Positions 10,430 to 20,356 of a stretch of 64,000 nucleotides of DNA are shown piece after piece. The translations under genes were made by a program, and so were the position numbers. Numbering within the stretch: position 1 is the first letter of the stretch; every line of letters begins with the position of its first letter. The stretch comes from Crotalaria pallida. Its lineage: Eukaryota; Streptophyta; Magnoliopsida; Fabales; Fabaceae. The DNA is taken from the NCBI GenBank assembly GCA_037953625.1, contig CM075653.1, positions 6,200,001 through 6,264,000 of the forward strand. Direction: 5' to 3'. The notes under the pieces were generated by a model. The model did not search any database. It was given only the letters and a program-made list of their open reading frames with translations, and was not told the DNA's origin.

Positions 10430-11206
10430 TCACTGCACCAAACTCTTGCCCCTGATCGGGCCGGTCCGCTGTATTGCTTTGCTCTTATCCTCCGCCTTCT
10501 CTTGCTTTAGAGCATTTTCAAATGCACTAGTCATGTTCACTAATTGAGCCAAATTTGATATGCCCTGATAAGTAAAGATGGTTCTGATCTTAGCATTCAA
10601 CCCAGCTTCAAACTTAATGCACTTGGTTCGTTCATCAGCATCTTTGTACCCTCCAGAGTATCGGATCAAATACTCAAACTGAGCTGCGTATTCTCCGACA
10701 CTCATTGTTCCCTGTTCCAACTTCAAGAATGCTAACTCCTTCTCCCTCCTGACTTCTTCCGGAAAGTATTTGTTCAGAAATCGGACCTTAAAAAGATCCC
10801 AATTGATCACCTCATTACCAGCTTCCAAACTACGCCTCTGATGCTCCCACCAGTGTTCTGCCTCACCTGACAGAACATATTCCACCAGTCTGACATACTG
10901 ATCTACTGATGGTTGCAGCGAGCGAAGGATTTTCTCCATTTCCTGGAGCCATTTTTGAGCCCCATCTGGATTGAATCCCCCTTCGAACCGAGGTGGATCG
11001 TTCTTCCTGAACCTTGACATCCAATCAACAGGAGCTAGTGGAGGATTTATTGCTGCTGCTGCTGCAATGTTTCCCGCTTGGTTCTGTTGCATTTGTGCCA
11101 AAGCTGCTGCATGATCCTGCTGTATCTGGGTTTGGGCCTCTTGCACTTGCATTAAGTTCTCCAGTATCGCCGCCATTCTATCATTATCACCTCGTCGCCC
11201 AGCCAT
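10430..11206 (-). pseudogene. gypsy gag, ended early by an in-frame TGA
   Basis: Retrotransposon gag domain. I take MAGRRGD at 11206 as the start; an upstream Met at 11242 is also open but lacks the family's usual beginning. A Gln-rich segment precedes the capsid core (QKWLQEMEKILRSL ... YFPEEVRREKELAFLKLEQG). TGA at 10430-10432 stops it 35 codons before the first Met of the pol ORF, in the same frame, so a single substitution could explain the break. An alternative is a programmed stop, but gag and pol are normally one frame in this clade. Confidence 0.85.
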
Positions 11207-11365
11207 ACTGCTAAGCCATTGAGGAGATAAACAATTAAGCATTTAGTATTAAATAAGAATATAAACTTCCTAGTCTTGGTCTTAGACTCTTAGCTAAGTA
11301 ATTCAGTTACTCTCTTGGTGAGTAACTATTGGAGATGTGAGTCCACACTCCAAAGGCCGAGGGAA

Positions 11366-11381
11366 ACTGCTCTGATACCAT
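11366..11381 (-). other. primer binding site of the gypsy element
   Basis: On the minus strand TGGTATCAGAGCAG lies five bases after the LTR end. This is the usual initiator tRNA-Met match, and it fixes the element's direction. Confidence 0.88.
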
Positions 11382-11385
11382 AAAA

Positions 11386-11621
11386 TGTAACACCTAAGTT
11401 TATTTACCCTTATATACCCTTAATTAAAAATAGCAACTTGAAAATTCCTTTTTCGACTCATGAATTGATTAGGAAAATTCTTAATTACTTTTAATCCGAA
11501 TGAAAATCTTCCGTCAAACGGACGGAGTTTCGTTTGTTTATTGGACTTTTCCAAAAATTCCTGTTTTCCTGCAACCTGATAAACAATAATATTTTCACAT
11601 AACAAAGCCTGCAGGGCTATT

Positions 11622-11653
<32 letters not shown>

Positions 11654-14137
11654 CCAGCTAGTGCATCTACGTGCACGCATCAGAAACAAGTTTAAAACAT
11701 CATAGCATGAACATGAGAGTTAGCGGAAACATAAACAAGTTTTAGGAAGACAGTTTTTCCCCAAAATATACCCCTTTCCCAAAAGGAGTCGTCCTGGGCC
11801 CCCAAAAAGCTATTTACATTTATATACAAAAAAAATGATTCACATCATCGGGCCCAGGACATTCCCATGTCCTACATCACTAAAGGTAACCTACTCTCCC
11901 TGAGAGGGAGAGTACTCCTGCTCGGCCTGCTCAGGTGCAAACTCTTCCTCAGTACCTGTGATGATAGTAAGGAGTGAGTATTACACATAAAATGGGGAGG
12001 CAGTTTCCAATTAAGACATAATGCGACACTAAGCCATACACATATAGCAATTCAATCACAACATCATAAATAAGAGTCAATTCATCACAATTCAATTTCG
12101 AGTATTCATTAGTTTCTCAAATCGATTTTGATTTAACATTTTCTTAAGTCTTTCGTTCCATGTATTTTAATCATATTTATATTCTTTTTATCTGTCCCTG
12201 GTCACGAGCTACTGCGTCTCCACTCCTGTGCACTCACGACTTACTGCGCCCGGGTAAATCCCCTGGTCACGACCTACTGCGCTCGCACCACCGCGCGATA
12301 GCGACTTACTGCGCCCGAGTATGTGTCTCAATCCCCTGGTCACGACCTACTGCGTTCGCACCCCCGTGCGAAAACGACTTACTGCGCCCGGGTAAAATAT
12401 AATCTCCCCTGGCTGAGCCTGGGTATAATTTAATTAGTTCTTTATCATTATCAATTTTTAGCAAATTTCCATTATTCAAAATTAATTACCACATTACACA
12501 TTTTCATTATCCAATGATCACAAATATATTTTGTAACTTAATTAGCACAATTTCACTTATTATCACAACTCAAATTATTAAACAACATAAGCATATAATT
12601 CATCAACATCAAAATAAATTCCCTAAGTCATAGATCCTATTCTAACAATTATTTTATATTATATCAACTTAAACTAACACAAAATCTTAGTACTCATTAT
12701 ATGCATAATGTAAACTAAACCCCAGAGTAAGGTAATACTCACTATAACCCACTCCTTACCTTAAATTAGTAAAGAGTAAATAGAACCTTAGTGAGCCCTA
12801 GCTCAAAATCTTGGAAACTTTGAACTTCCTAAGTCTAGCTTGCCACCTCAATAAGGAAATGATGAAGTGATCCTTGTCTTTGCCTTGGTTTGAGTTTGAA
12901 GGCATGAGACTCAACTCCTACATGATCATGGTGCAAGAACCCCTAGGGTTTTAGAACAAAATCCATAAACTAAGAAAAGTTTGATTGAAAAGGAAAATAC
13001 TTATGGCATGAAACTCACTTACCCAAATCAATGATGAGAAAATGAAAATCCAAAGAGAGGGAAGAATGGAGTATCACGTGTGAGCCAAGGAGGAAGAGAA
13101 AAGAGCTCCTAGCCAAATTCCATGATGCAAGCTTGATGGGTGTGTTTGATTTTGGGTTTGAGGTGCCCAAGATCAAGTGTTTATGGTGGTTTGGTGGAGG
13201 AAATATGATGAAGTTGCTCTTGGAGCTTGAGAGAATTTGATGAAGTTGATGGAGTTGTGTGGGTTTGAATGGTGGTGGAGAGCTTTGTTTTTATTTCTTT
13301 TATTTTTACCTTGGCTGGTGCAGGAGGATCCAAGGGCTGGTGGGGAAAACTTAGCCACCAAGTTGAAAATCAATGGACCAGATCAAATCTGGTATGCGCC
13401 ACGCGCCTGGGCGCATGCCAGGCTCGCCTGGGCGCACGTCCTGCACCAGCACCAGACTGGTGCATGGCTCACACGGTCAGCTGGAGAATTGGCGCGCCAC
13501 ACGGAATTCCTGGTGAACTGGTGTGCGCATCCGCTCGCCTGGGTGAGCCAATCCCTCGCCTGGGCGAGAAATCTGCACCAGAACCAAGTTGGTGCGTAAC
13601 TGATGCGGCCAGATGCTGGCACAAGGGGAATTGGCGCGCCAGAAAACGGAAATGGTGCGGCTGGTGCGTGCCACACTCGCCTGGGCGAATGGTGGGCTGG
13701 GCGGGAATCTCACTGGATGGTGCACCAAAATGAACAGTGACTCGCCTGGGCGAGTGACTCATGCGCCTGGGCGAGTTTCAGGGTTTCCAACCTTCGATTC
13801 GCCGTAACTTTTTCGTCGACCGTCGGATCGAGTCCAAATTTTTAGACATGCTTCTTTATCCCATAAACTTCACATCCAATGGTGGAATTTATTTTCTTAG
13901 CTTCCTATAATGAATTTCTAATTTTCTCTTTTCGGTTGATTTCTAACACCTAAAACGCCGATTTTACTCCCGATCTCGCTTATTTGACCCTGCCCAAGGC
14001 CATATATACCTCCTATACAACTCCTAGGACCTATAATCACCACCCACATATCTGGCAAAATTCATTAACTCACTTTTCCAATTTTTCTAAGGTTTTTAGT
14101 ATTTATTTCACTTAAAATCAAGGCTTAGGATGTTACA
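11386..14137 (-). repeat. 5' LTR of the gypsy element
   Basis: 2752 bp, TGTAACACC at 11386 to TGTTACA at 14137 on the plus strand. It contains an (AT)n run at 11629-11653, a tandem-repeat island at 12190-12410 and the GC-rich block of paired CGCCTGGGCG words at 13404-13773. Compared with the left copy, the third word pair has lost five bases. Confidence 0.93.
12190..12410. repeat. tandem-repeat island inside the gypsy LTR
   Basis: About three and a half units of roughly 60-65 bp, each with the words CCTGGTCACGACCTACTGCG and CGACTTACTGCGCCCG. In element sense it begins about 1.73 kb from the LTR start. Confidence 0.8.
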
Positions 14138-14375
14138 TTTTTCCCTTCATTTTCTTTTCTCAACCCGTTCTCTTCCTATTTTCTCTCACTCAAATTCTCC
14201 TTCCTCAAAATCATTCAAAACAAACATAGTGTTAATGTTTTGTTACCTCTTAATTATGAAGTAATAATTTGGTGGTGCAGCTTTGGTGGTGTTGCTTGAG
14301 ATGCAATGTTGAAGACTTTGAAATAGAACAAGTGCCCATCAATTTTCAACTAATAAATATGCCATAAAGGGTCCT

Positions 14376-14589
14376 ATCAAATTGTTCTTTTTTGGTGTAC
14401 ATCAAGGGTATCCCCCAGCCGACAGCCGAAGACTAATCCCCTCCGAGGCGTAGAGATCACCGAAGTGAGTTTGCCTCTACTAACAGAGCCTTTTCCATGC
14501 CAACGGCAGGGATCGAACCCCTGACATCATATTTAAGGAACCCAACTATCTACCAACTGTGCTGGGCTTTGTTGGTCCATCAAATTGTT
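14376..14589 (-). mobile_element. tRNA-derived SINE
   Basis: A minus-strand short element (14387-14578) flanked by an 11-bp target duplication, ATCAAATTGTT, at 14376-14386 and 14579-14589. On the minus strand it has a tRNA-like head with an A-box-like GCACAGTTGGTAGA and a B box GGTTCGATCC (14510-14519), the internal promoter of RNA polymerase III. It ends in a short A-rich tail. I did not assign a family. Confidence 0.82.
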
Positions 14590-14663
14590 TAAATGTCAAC
14601 TTTGTCACACGACCCACCACCATTTTTTTTCTTCTAAATGTTGTAAACTAGTAATAGATATAA

Positions 14664-15179
14664 GGCTTAATTATGTCACAAGTCCCTGAAGTTTGAGATA
14701 TTTTTGTCAGCTACCCTTATTCTTTTTTTCCAATGTCTGACTCCCTGAAGTTACTTCTGAGTTTGTCATATATCTCTGCTACCAATTCTGGTCAATTTTG
14801 CTGACATGTAACATCGGAATCCCGATCAGACATAGGAGGTTGGTCATGTGGTGTCGAGTGATGTCACACGGGCGAGGATGACCTCTCTCTTCAATTTTTT
14901 TTCTCTTTTTTTATTTAACTAAAAATATAAAATATTAAGTTTTTTAGTTTTTTAAATTTTTTAAAAAAAGGATTTTCGACCACGGGGCACCAGGTGCTTA
15001 ACCTCCTGCATCTGCTTAGGATTGCGATGTTACATGTCAGCAAAAATGGTCAGAATTGGTAATAGGGGTATATGACAAACTCAGAAGTAACTTCGGGAAG
15101 TCAGACATAGGGAAAAAAAAGAATAAGGGTATATGACAAAAGTACCCCAAACTTCAGAGACTTATGACATAATTAAGCC
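14664..15179. mobile_element. Mutator-like foldback MITE (GGCTTA type)
   Basis: 516 bp with long inverted arms starting GGCTTAATTATGTC, flanked by the 9-bp duplication TAGATATAA at 14655-14663 and 15180-15188. Nine-base duplications with long terminal inverted repeats are the Mutator signature. There is no coding capacity. The arms contain CTCCCTGAAG-like words about 30 bp apart. Confidence 0.88.
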
Positions 15180-15349
15180 TAGATATAAGTACGCATATGA
15201 TGTACTACGATGTATGATGTATCAATAAATATTATATCCCTCAAGATTTTGAATGTGCTCGTGTACTTCGAGCCTTTAGGAGATTGTGCTTAATACTTTA
15301 TTGTATGTTTAAAGTAAATTATAGTTAATTTTTTTAAAAGGATGGTTAA

Positions 15350-15547
15350 AATTAGTTAGATTTTGTAGCCATCGGTTAATTTAGTCTCTGAGATTTTCGA
15401 AATAACAATTTAGTCCCTGAGATTAGAGGACATTAGTCCTAGCATTGATTTGGGATTGCTATTTCGAAAATTGTTATTTCGAAAATTTCAAGGACTAAAT
15501 TGATCGATGATTACGTACAAAATCAGATACCAATCTGACTAATTACT
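15350..15547. repeat. foldback repeat with GTCCCT words
   Basis: The left arm (AGTTAGATTTTGTA, then TAGTCTCTGAG at 15382 and TAGTCCCTGAG at 15411) pairs imperfectly with the right arm ending near 15547. No clear target duplication was found. Confidence 0.6.
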
Positions 15548-16123
15548 CGTTAAAAAAACTGAATCAAACTAATCCAAAAAGTTCGTTTATAATAATTTTA
15601 AAAAAAAATACAGATCCAAATATGCTACGAGCTATGGTTCTCAGAAATCCATTTAGAAGAAAGTTAACATTACTTATTGTGCGACAAATTCTATTTCGAA
15701 AATTAATTTAGAAGAGATCACAAAAAGAAATTTTAATTTAGAAGGATTTATTTTATTTTTTTACTGGAAGAATTTAAGTAACCTAAATGATGTTGTCGTT
15801 TATTTTCTTATGGAAGACGGGGTAAAGCCTAAATAATGTTATACTTTTGATTTTCATAAACAAAATTTAGTTTTTTTTTCCTAATATATGAACATAAATG
15901 TTGAATTAAAATTTATAAAATGGAAAACAATAATATAAAATAAATAAATCCAGAATTTAAAGTTCAAATACTCCATACTAAGTTCATATTATGTTAAAAA
16001 GTAAATTCAATTTTAGGATGGATGAAAGCACTTGTAATGCAAAGATAGAAACCTATAAAAACCTATAAAAAAAAGCTATTGCAATCAAGTGGTTCCAAAC
16101 TTCCAAAGATAGCAACCTATAAT
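15548..16123. other. AT-rich intergenic DNA
   Basis: Homopolymer-rich sequence with no open frame or repeat structure that I can support. Confidence 0.5.
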
Positions 16124-16586
16124 CAGCAGACCCGGTCCTAACCTATTCTAGGTCCTAGGGCGAAAAAAAAATTTGGATCTCCTAATTCACAAAAAATAAA
16201 AATTATTAAAAGTAAATCAATTAAATATTTAGTATATATACGAATAATCAATTAAAACAATGACAACATAATAGAATTAGTTATTAAAAAATAAGATTTG
16301 AAATAATATAAAAATTTATTTAATAAAGAGGTAATAAAATACCTTTTTCATGTTGTATTACAAAAGTAAAGTTCATTATTTCATCTATTTATATATTAAG
16401 TGATCAAATGAAAAAAAAAATTAAAATATTATGCTAAAAATCATTGATAGTTAAAAAATAAAAAGAACTTGCAATTATTAATTTTTTTTTCAAAAATAAA
16501 TAATGTACCATAAAAAATTTATGGGCCCCTAAATTGTTTGAGCCCTGGGTGGCCGCCCTTGTCGCCCTCCCTAAGGGTCGGCCCTG
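16124..16586. mobile_element. non-autonomous hAT element (CAG...CTG ends)
   Basis: 463 bp. The left end reads CAGCAGACCCGGTCCTAA and the right end inverted reads CAGGGCCGACCCTTAGG. An 8-bp duplication CCTATAA(T/C) flanks it at 16116-16123 and 16587-16594 with one mismatch. Eight-base duplications and CAG ends are typical of hAT. The interior is AT-rich and non-coding. Confidence 0.78.
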
Positions 16587-16594
16587 CCTATAAC

Positions 16595-17089
16595 CTTGAA
16601 TTAAAAGAAATGAGAGGTGAATGTATATTGGAAAAAATAAGGGTTTATTTGCTTTGGGAAAATGATTTTTTTCTTTCATTTTTAATTATTATTAATAATT
16701 GTAATTGTGATCTCATGTTTATTTTATAATTTTATTAATTATGAACGTGTATTCGTGTTTTTATTTTGTTTTTTACTCTCTCTGTCTTATAAGGATGACA
16801 AAAAATGATGATTTTTTTGTCCCAAACTAAAGTTAAAATAATTAATAAAAGGCTTGTTTATGTCTTTAGTATGGAGCACATGTGCATGGTGCTTGATTTT
16901 GATGAAGACAACATAGCGTAAAGAACAAAAGCAAGAAAATAGATCAAAGAGAGAATCAACTACGACTCTCAAGCAAGCTCAAGGATGCTCAATGATTTAT
17001 AGAGTTATTTAATTTCCGTTTTGAGTTTTTAGTTTGTTGGGTAGAGTTTAGAGTTGGGTAGTAAATCTCAATCAATTACGTTAATGGTG
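16595..17089. other. AT-rich DNA before the gypsy remnant
   Basis: No gene recognised. A stretch near 16885-16915 (TTGATTTTGATGAAGACA) resembles the LTR borders of SIRE-type copia elements, but it is too short to assign. Confidence 0.35.
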
Positions 17090-19060
17090 AATTAAATTTC
17101 CAAGAACTAAAGACAAGACTCACAACTGCTCCTATATTGGTTATACCAAATCCTTTAGAACATTTTGTGGTTTATAGTGATGCCTCTAGAACGGGTTTAG
17201 GTTGTGTGCTTATGCAAGAAAATAAAATTGTAGCATATGCCTCTAGGCAACTAAGACAACTATCCAACCCACAATTTAGAATTAGCAGCAATAGTTTTTA
17301 CCCTAATAACATGGAGACATTATCTATATGGTATAAAATTTGAAGTTTATACTGATAATATAAGAGTTTGAAATATTTTTTTATCATAAGGAGTTAAATA
17401 TGAGGTAAAAAAGATGCATGACATTTTTAAAGGATTATGACTTAGAAATTAAGTACCATCCTGATAAGGCTAACATAGTAGTTGATGCACTTAGTAGAAA
17501 ATCACTGCATATATATGTCTAGCCTAATGATTCAAGAGTTGTCACTAACAGAAAACTTTAGAGATATGAACTTTAACCATGGTGGATGTTCAACCAAACA
17601 AAATGTGTCTCGGTGTTTTTCAAATTATTTGTGATTTAAGAATCCAACTTAAGGAAGCTCAAAATACGGATCAGTTTTTGCAAACTCTTAAGGAAGAAAT
17701 CTATAGAGGGGGACAAAAAGATTTTAGTTTGACAAAAAAAATGGAATGATCTTGTACAAAGGAAGAATATGTGTTGCAAATGATCCTAGGCTTAAAGGAA
17801 AAATTTTAGATGAAGCTCATACGAGTAAATACCCAATTCACCCAGAAATGAATCAAATATATAGAAATCTTAGAAAACAATTTTGGTGGCTTGGAATGAA
17901 AACCGAAATATAAAAATTTGTCTCCCAATGTCTAACACTCTAACTTGTCAGAGAGTCAAAGTTGAACATCAGAAACCAGTAGGTTTGTTGCAACCGTTGG
18001 AGGTCCCATAATGGAAGTGGAAAATCATTTCTATGGATTTTTTGGTAGAATTACCAAAAACCTTTTTTTTTGGGTACGATGCTATATGGGACATTGTAGA
18101 TAGACTAACGAAATCAACTTATTTCTTACCTATAAATGTGAGCATTACATTAGAGAAATTAGCTCCATTGTAAATCAGAGAGATTGTAAGATTGCATGAA
18201 ATACCCACAATCATAATTTCATATCGAGATCCTAGATTTACCTCTAGATTTTGTCAATCATACAAAAAGCTTTTCAAACTAGATTGTCATTTAGCACAAC
18301 TTATCATCCACAAACTAATGGTCAAATTGAAAGGACGATCCAAACCTTAGAGGATATGCTTAGGGAACGTGCCTCGAATTTCAAAGGGAGATGGGATACC
18401 TATCTGCCATTGGTAGAATTTTCCTATAGCAATAAATAAAACTCTAGTGTCGAAATGGAACCATATTAGGCATTAGTTGGGAGAAAGTTTAAATTCCCTT
18501 TATGTTGGTTTGAGAGAGGAAAAAAGAACTTGATAGGACCTAATTTGGTGGAGAAGACCTCAGAACATATTAAACTCATTAGGAATAGGATGTTGACTGC
18601 TCAAAGTTGATAGAAGAACTATGCTGATAGGAGGAGAAAGCCTCTAAACTTTGAAGAAGCAGAAGATTTATTCCTCCGAATCACTCCCTCAATCGGGATG
18701 AGCAGATCTTTGAAATCCAAAAAGCTTAGCCCCAAATTTCTCGGCCCTTCTCAAATCCTGAAAAAGATTGGACCAGTTGCTTATCAAATAGCTCTCCCTT
18801 CGTACCTTTCGAATCTTCACAATGTGTTCTGTGTGTCATAACTTCGAAAATACTTCTCCGATCCTTCATTTGTCATAGAACAAATACCAGTGGAGTTAAA
18901 AGATAATTTGACATACAAGGTACAACCTGTACATATTTAGACAAAGATTGCATAAAGCTAAGAAATAAAACAATACTTATGGTCAAGGTATTATGGGAAG
19001 GACAACAACCATGAGAAGCTACTAAGAAAGATACGAGACAAAAATACCCAACATTAGTTA
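17090..19060 (+). pseudogene. decayed Ty3/gypsy pol (RNase H to chromodomain-like tail)
   Basis: A plus-strand pol remnant readable only by changing frame and passing stops. It shows RNase H (VVYSDASRTGLGCVLMQ near 17170), the HPGKAN-like end with DALSRK near 17490, the integrase zinc region near 17860-17970, the DDE Glu block (TNGQIERTIQTLEDMLRE, 18320-18370), and the HNVFCVS / LRKYFSDPSF tail near 18820-18880. Many stops and small indels mark it as old. It is a different copy from the 1-14137 element. Confidence 0.85.
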
Positions 19061-19083
19061 CACCAGGTAATTTCAAATTTTAT

Positions 19084-19173
19084 TTAGGAGGATAGAATGT
19101 AATATCCTTAATTAAATAAACTCATTATATGTTTATATGTTTAGTTATGTATTTAGGTTTTATATAAAAATAA
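19084..19173 (+). repeat. polypurine tract and LTR start of the old gypsy element
   Basis: TTAGGAGGATAGAA is followed by TGTAATATCC at 19098, a plausible 3' LTR start. The LTR is broken at 19173 by the next insertion. Its continuation may be 24787-24829, which ends GATGTTACA. Confidence 0.55.
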
Positions 19174-19326
19174 TGTTAGAATATATATTAGATTGTAATT
19201 AGGGTATATATTAGTCAAGGGTAATTTAGTCTTTATAATTATGTGTTTGTCCTATATATAGGACCTTCCTCTTGTATCAAACACACATTGAATCAATCAT
19301 ATTTCACATCATGATTATTTCTAACA
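19174..19326 (+). repeat. 5' LTR of the non-autonomous element
   Basis: TGTTAG...CTAACA ends. A TATA-like CCTATATATAGGACC lies near 19251-19265, which fits a promoter 60-70 bp before the LTR end. Confidence 0.9.
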
Positions 19327-19340
19327 TGGTATCAGAGCCA
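19327..19340 (+). other. primer binding site
   Basis: TGGTATCAGAGCC abuts the LTR and matches initiator tRNA-Met. Confidence 0.88.
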
Positions 19341-20351
19341 TGGTACCCACCTTGAAAGAGTTCCGACTCCCGATCCGTCGCCCGATCCCGTTTTCTAGAT
19401 CAATGGCGTTTTTCTCTTCTGTTCTTGTTTTCCCTTTCTCCCTCTAGCTGCAGCAACCGCAACATCCACTCGTGCTTGCCTCTGCCACCGCTGCTGTTCA
19501 TGGTGTTCCTTTCTGCTTCCGCTCTAGCCGCCGCCACTGTGAGTCTTTTGTTCGAGTTCGTTTCCTCTCCTGGATTCTTCTTCGTGTTGTTGTTCGTTCG
19601 TCGCTGCTATGTTCTTCTTCTGCCATGGTGGCTTCCGCTGCTGCTTCCGTTCGCTGCCGCTGCTGTGCTTTTCTCTCCCACTGTCGATGCTCTTTTCTCC
19701 TCCAGATCCGCTTTTTCTTCCCAACTTTGTGGCCTCGATTGTCAAGTTTCAACCACAACCAGCCCACACCACCGCACCATCGTCTTTGTTGCCGAATTCC
19801 GAGCAAGAATCTGGCTTCAGCTTCTCCGCCGGCTCCGCCACGCGCCTCCACGCGCCATCTGCAACCGTCGTCGCTGCTTGTTGTTTACCTCTCAAATTCG
19901 TTTTTCTCCTAACTTTGTGGCCTCGATTCGTCAAGTTCCCGCAACAACCAGCCAACACCCCCATCACCATCGTCATCGTCGCCAAATTCCAAACCCGAAA
20001 CCTTCTCCAGATTCTCCGCCGGCCCTCCCACGTGCCACCAAGCTCCCCCGCCAGCGACCGCCACTGCTTGTTCTCCTCCCCTCCAGATCTATTTCTTCTT
20101 TCCTAGATTGGCCCAGTTTCCCATCGCCGCCAATCACCACCGCCGGCCCCACCAGCATCGCCGCTGGATTCCGACCGGCAAGATGCCCCCGCCGCCGCGG
20201 GCCACCCTGCCCACGCACCCCCACCGCTTTTCCTGCCGCCCTCTTCTCCCACGCGGGTCAACCCGTTTCCACCAGGTCCGACCCAGTCACGGCAGCCCAG
20301 CCCATTTGCTCCCGTGTGTTGCACGGGCTCCAGGTCCCTTCTGCTCCCGTG
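19341..20351 (+). other. internal region, pyrimidine- and GC-rich, apparently non-coding
   Basis: This part is rich in CT, CCG and CAC words and holds open frames in several phases on both strands; the longest (plus, 19425-20369) gives a low-complexity Ser/Pro/Arg-rich sequence. None resembles a gag or host protein. The composition could reflect an old captured gene, but I cannot support that. Confidence 0.5.
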
Positions 20352-20356
20352 AGTTG

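Larger units (their letters stand above)
1..14137 (-). mobile_element. Ty3/gypsy LTR retrotransposon, Tekay/Del-like, interrupted
   Basis: A minus-strand LTR retrotransposon whose left LTR is cut by the window start. Reading in its own direction, the order is LTR (14137-11386), primer binding site matching initiator tRNA-Met, gag with CCHC knuckle, protease, reverse transcriptase, RNase H, integrase, chromodomain-like tail, polypurine tract and LTR (944-1). That order is Ty3/gypsy, and the C-terminal tail points to the chromovirus (Tekay/Del) side. The LTRs end in TGTAACA/TGTTACA. By eye the LTRs differ at nine positions and one 5-bp indel over about 940 bp, so the insertion is fairly young. 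It is not autonomous now: gag has an in-frame stop, pol is frameshifted and a 5.9-kb copia element sits in pol. The five bases after 14137 are TTTTT; the other flank is outside the window. Confidence 0.93.
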
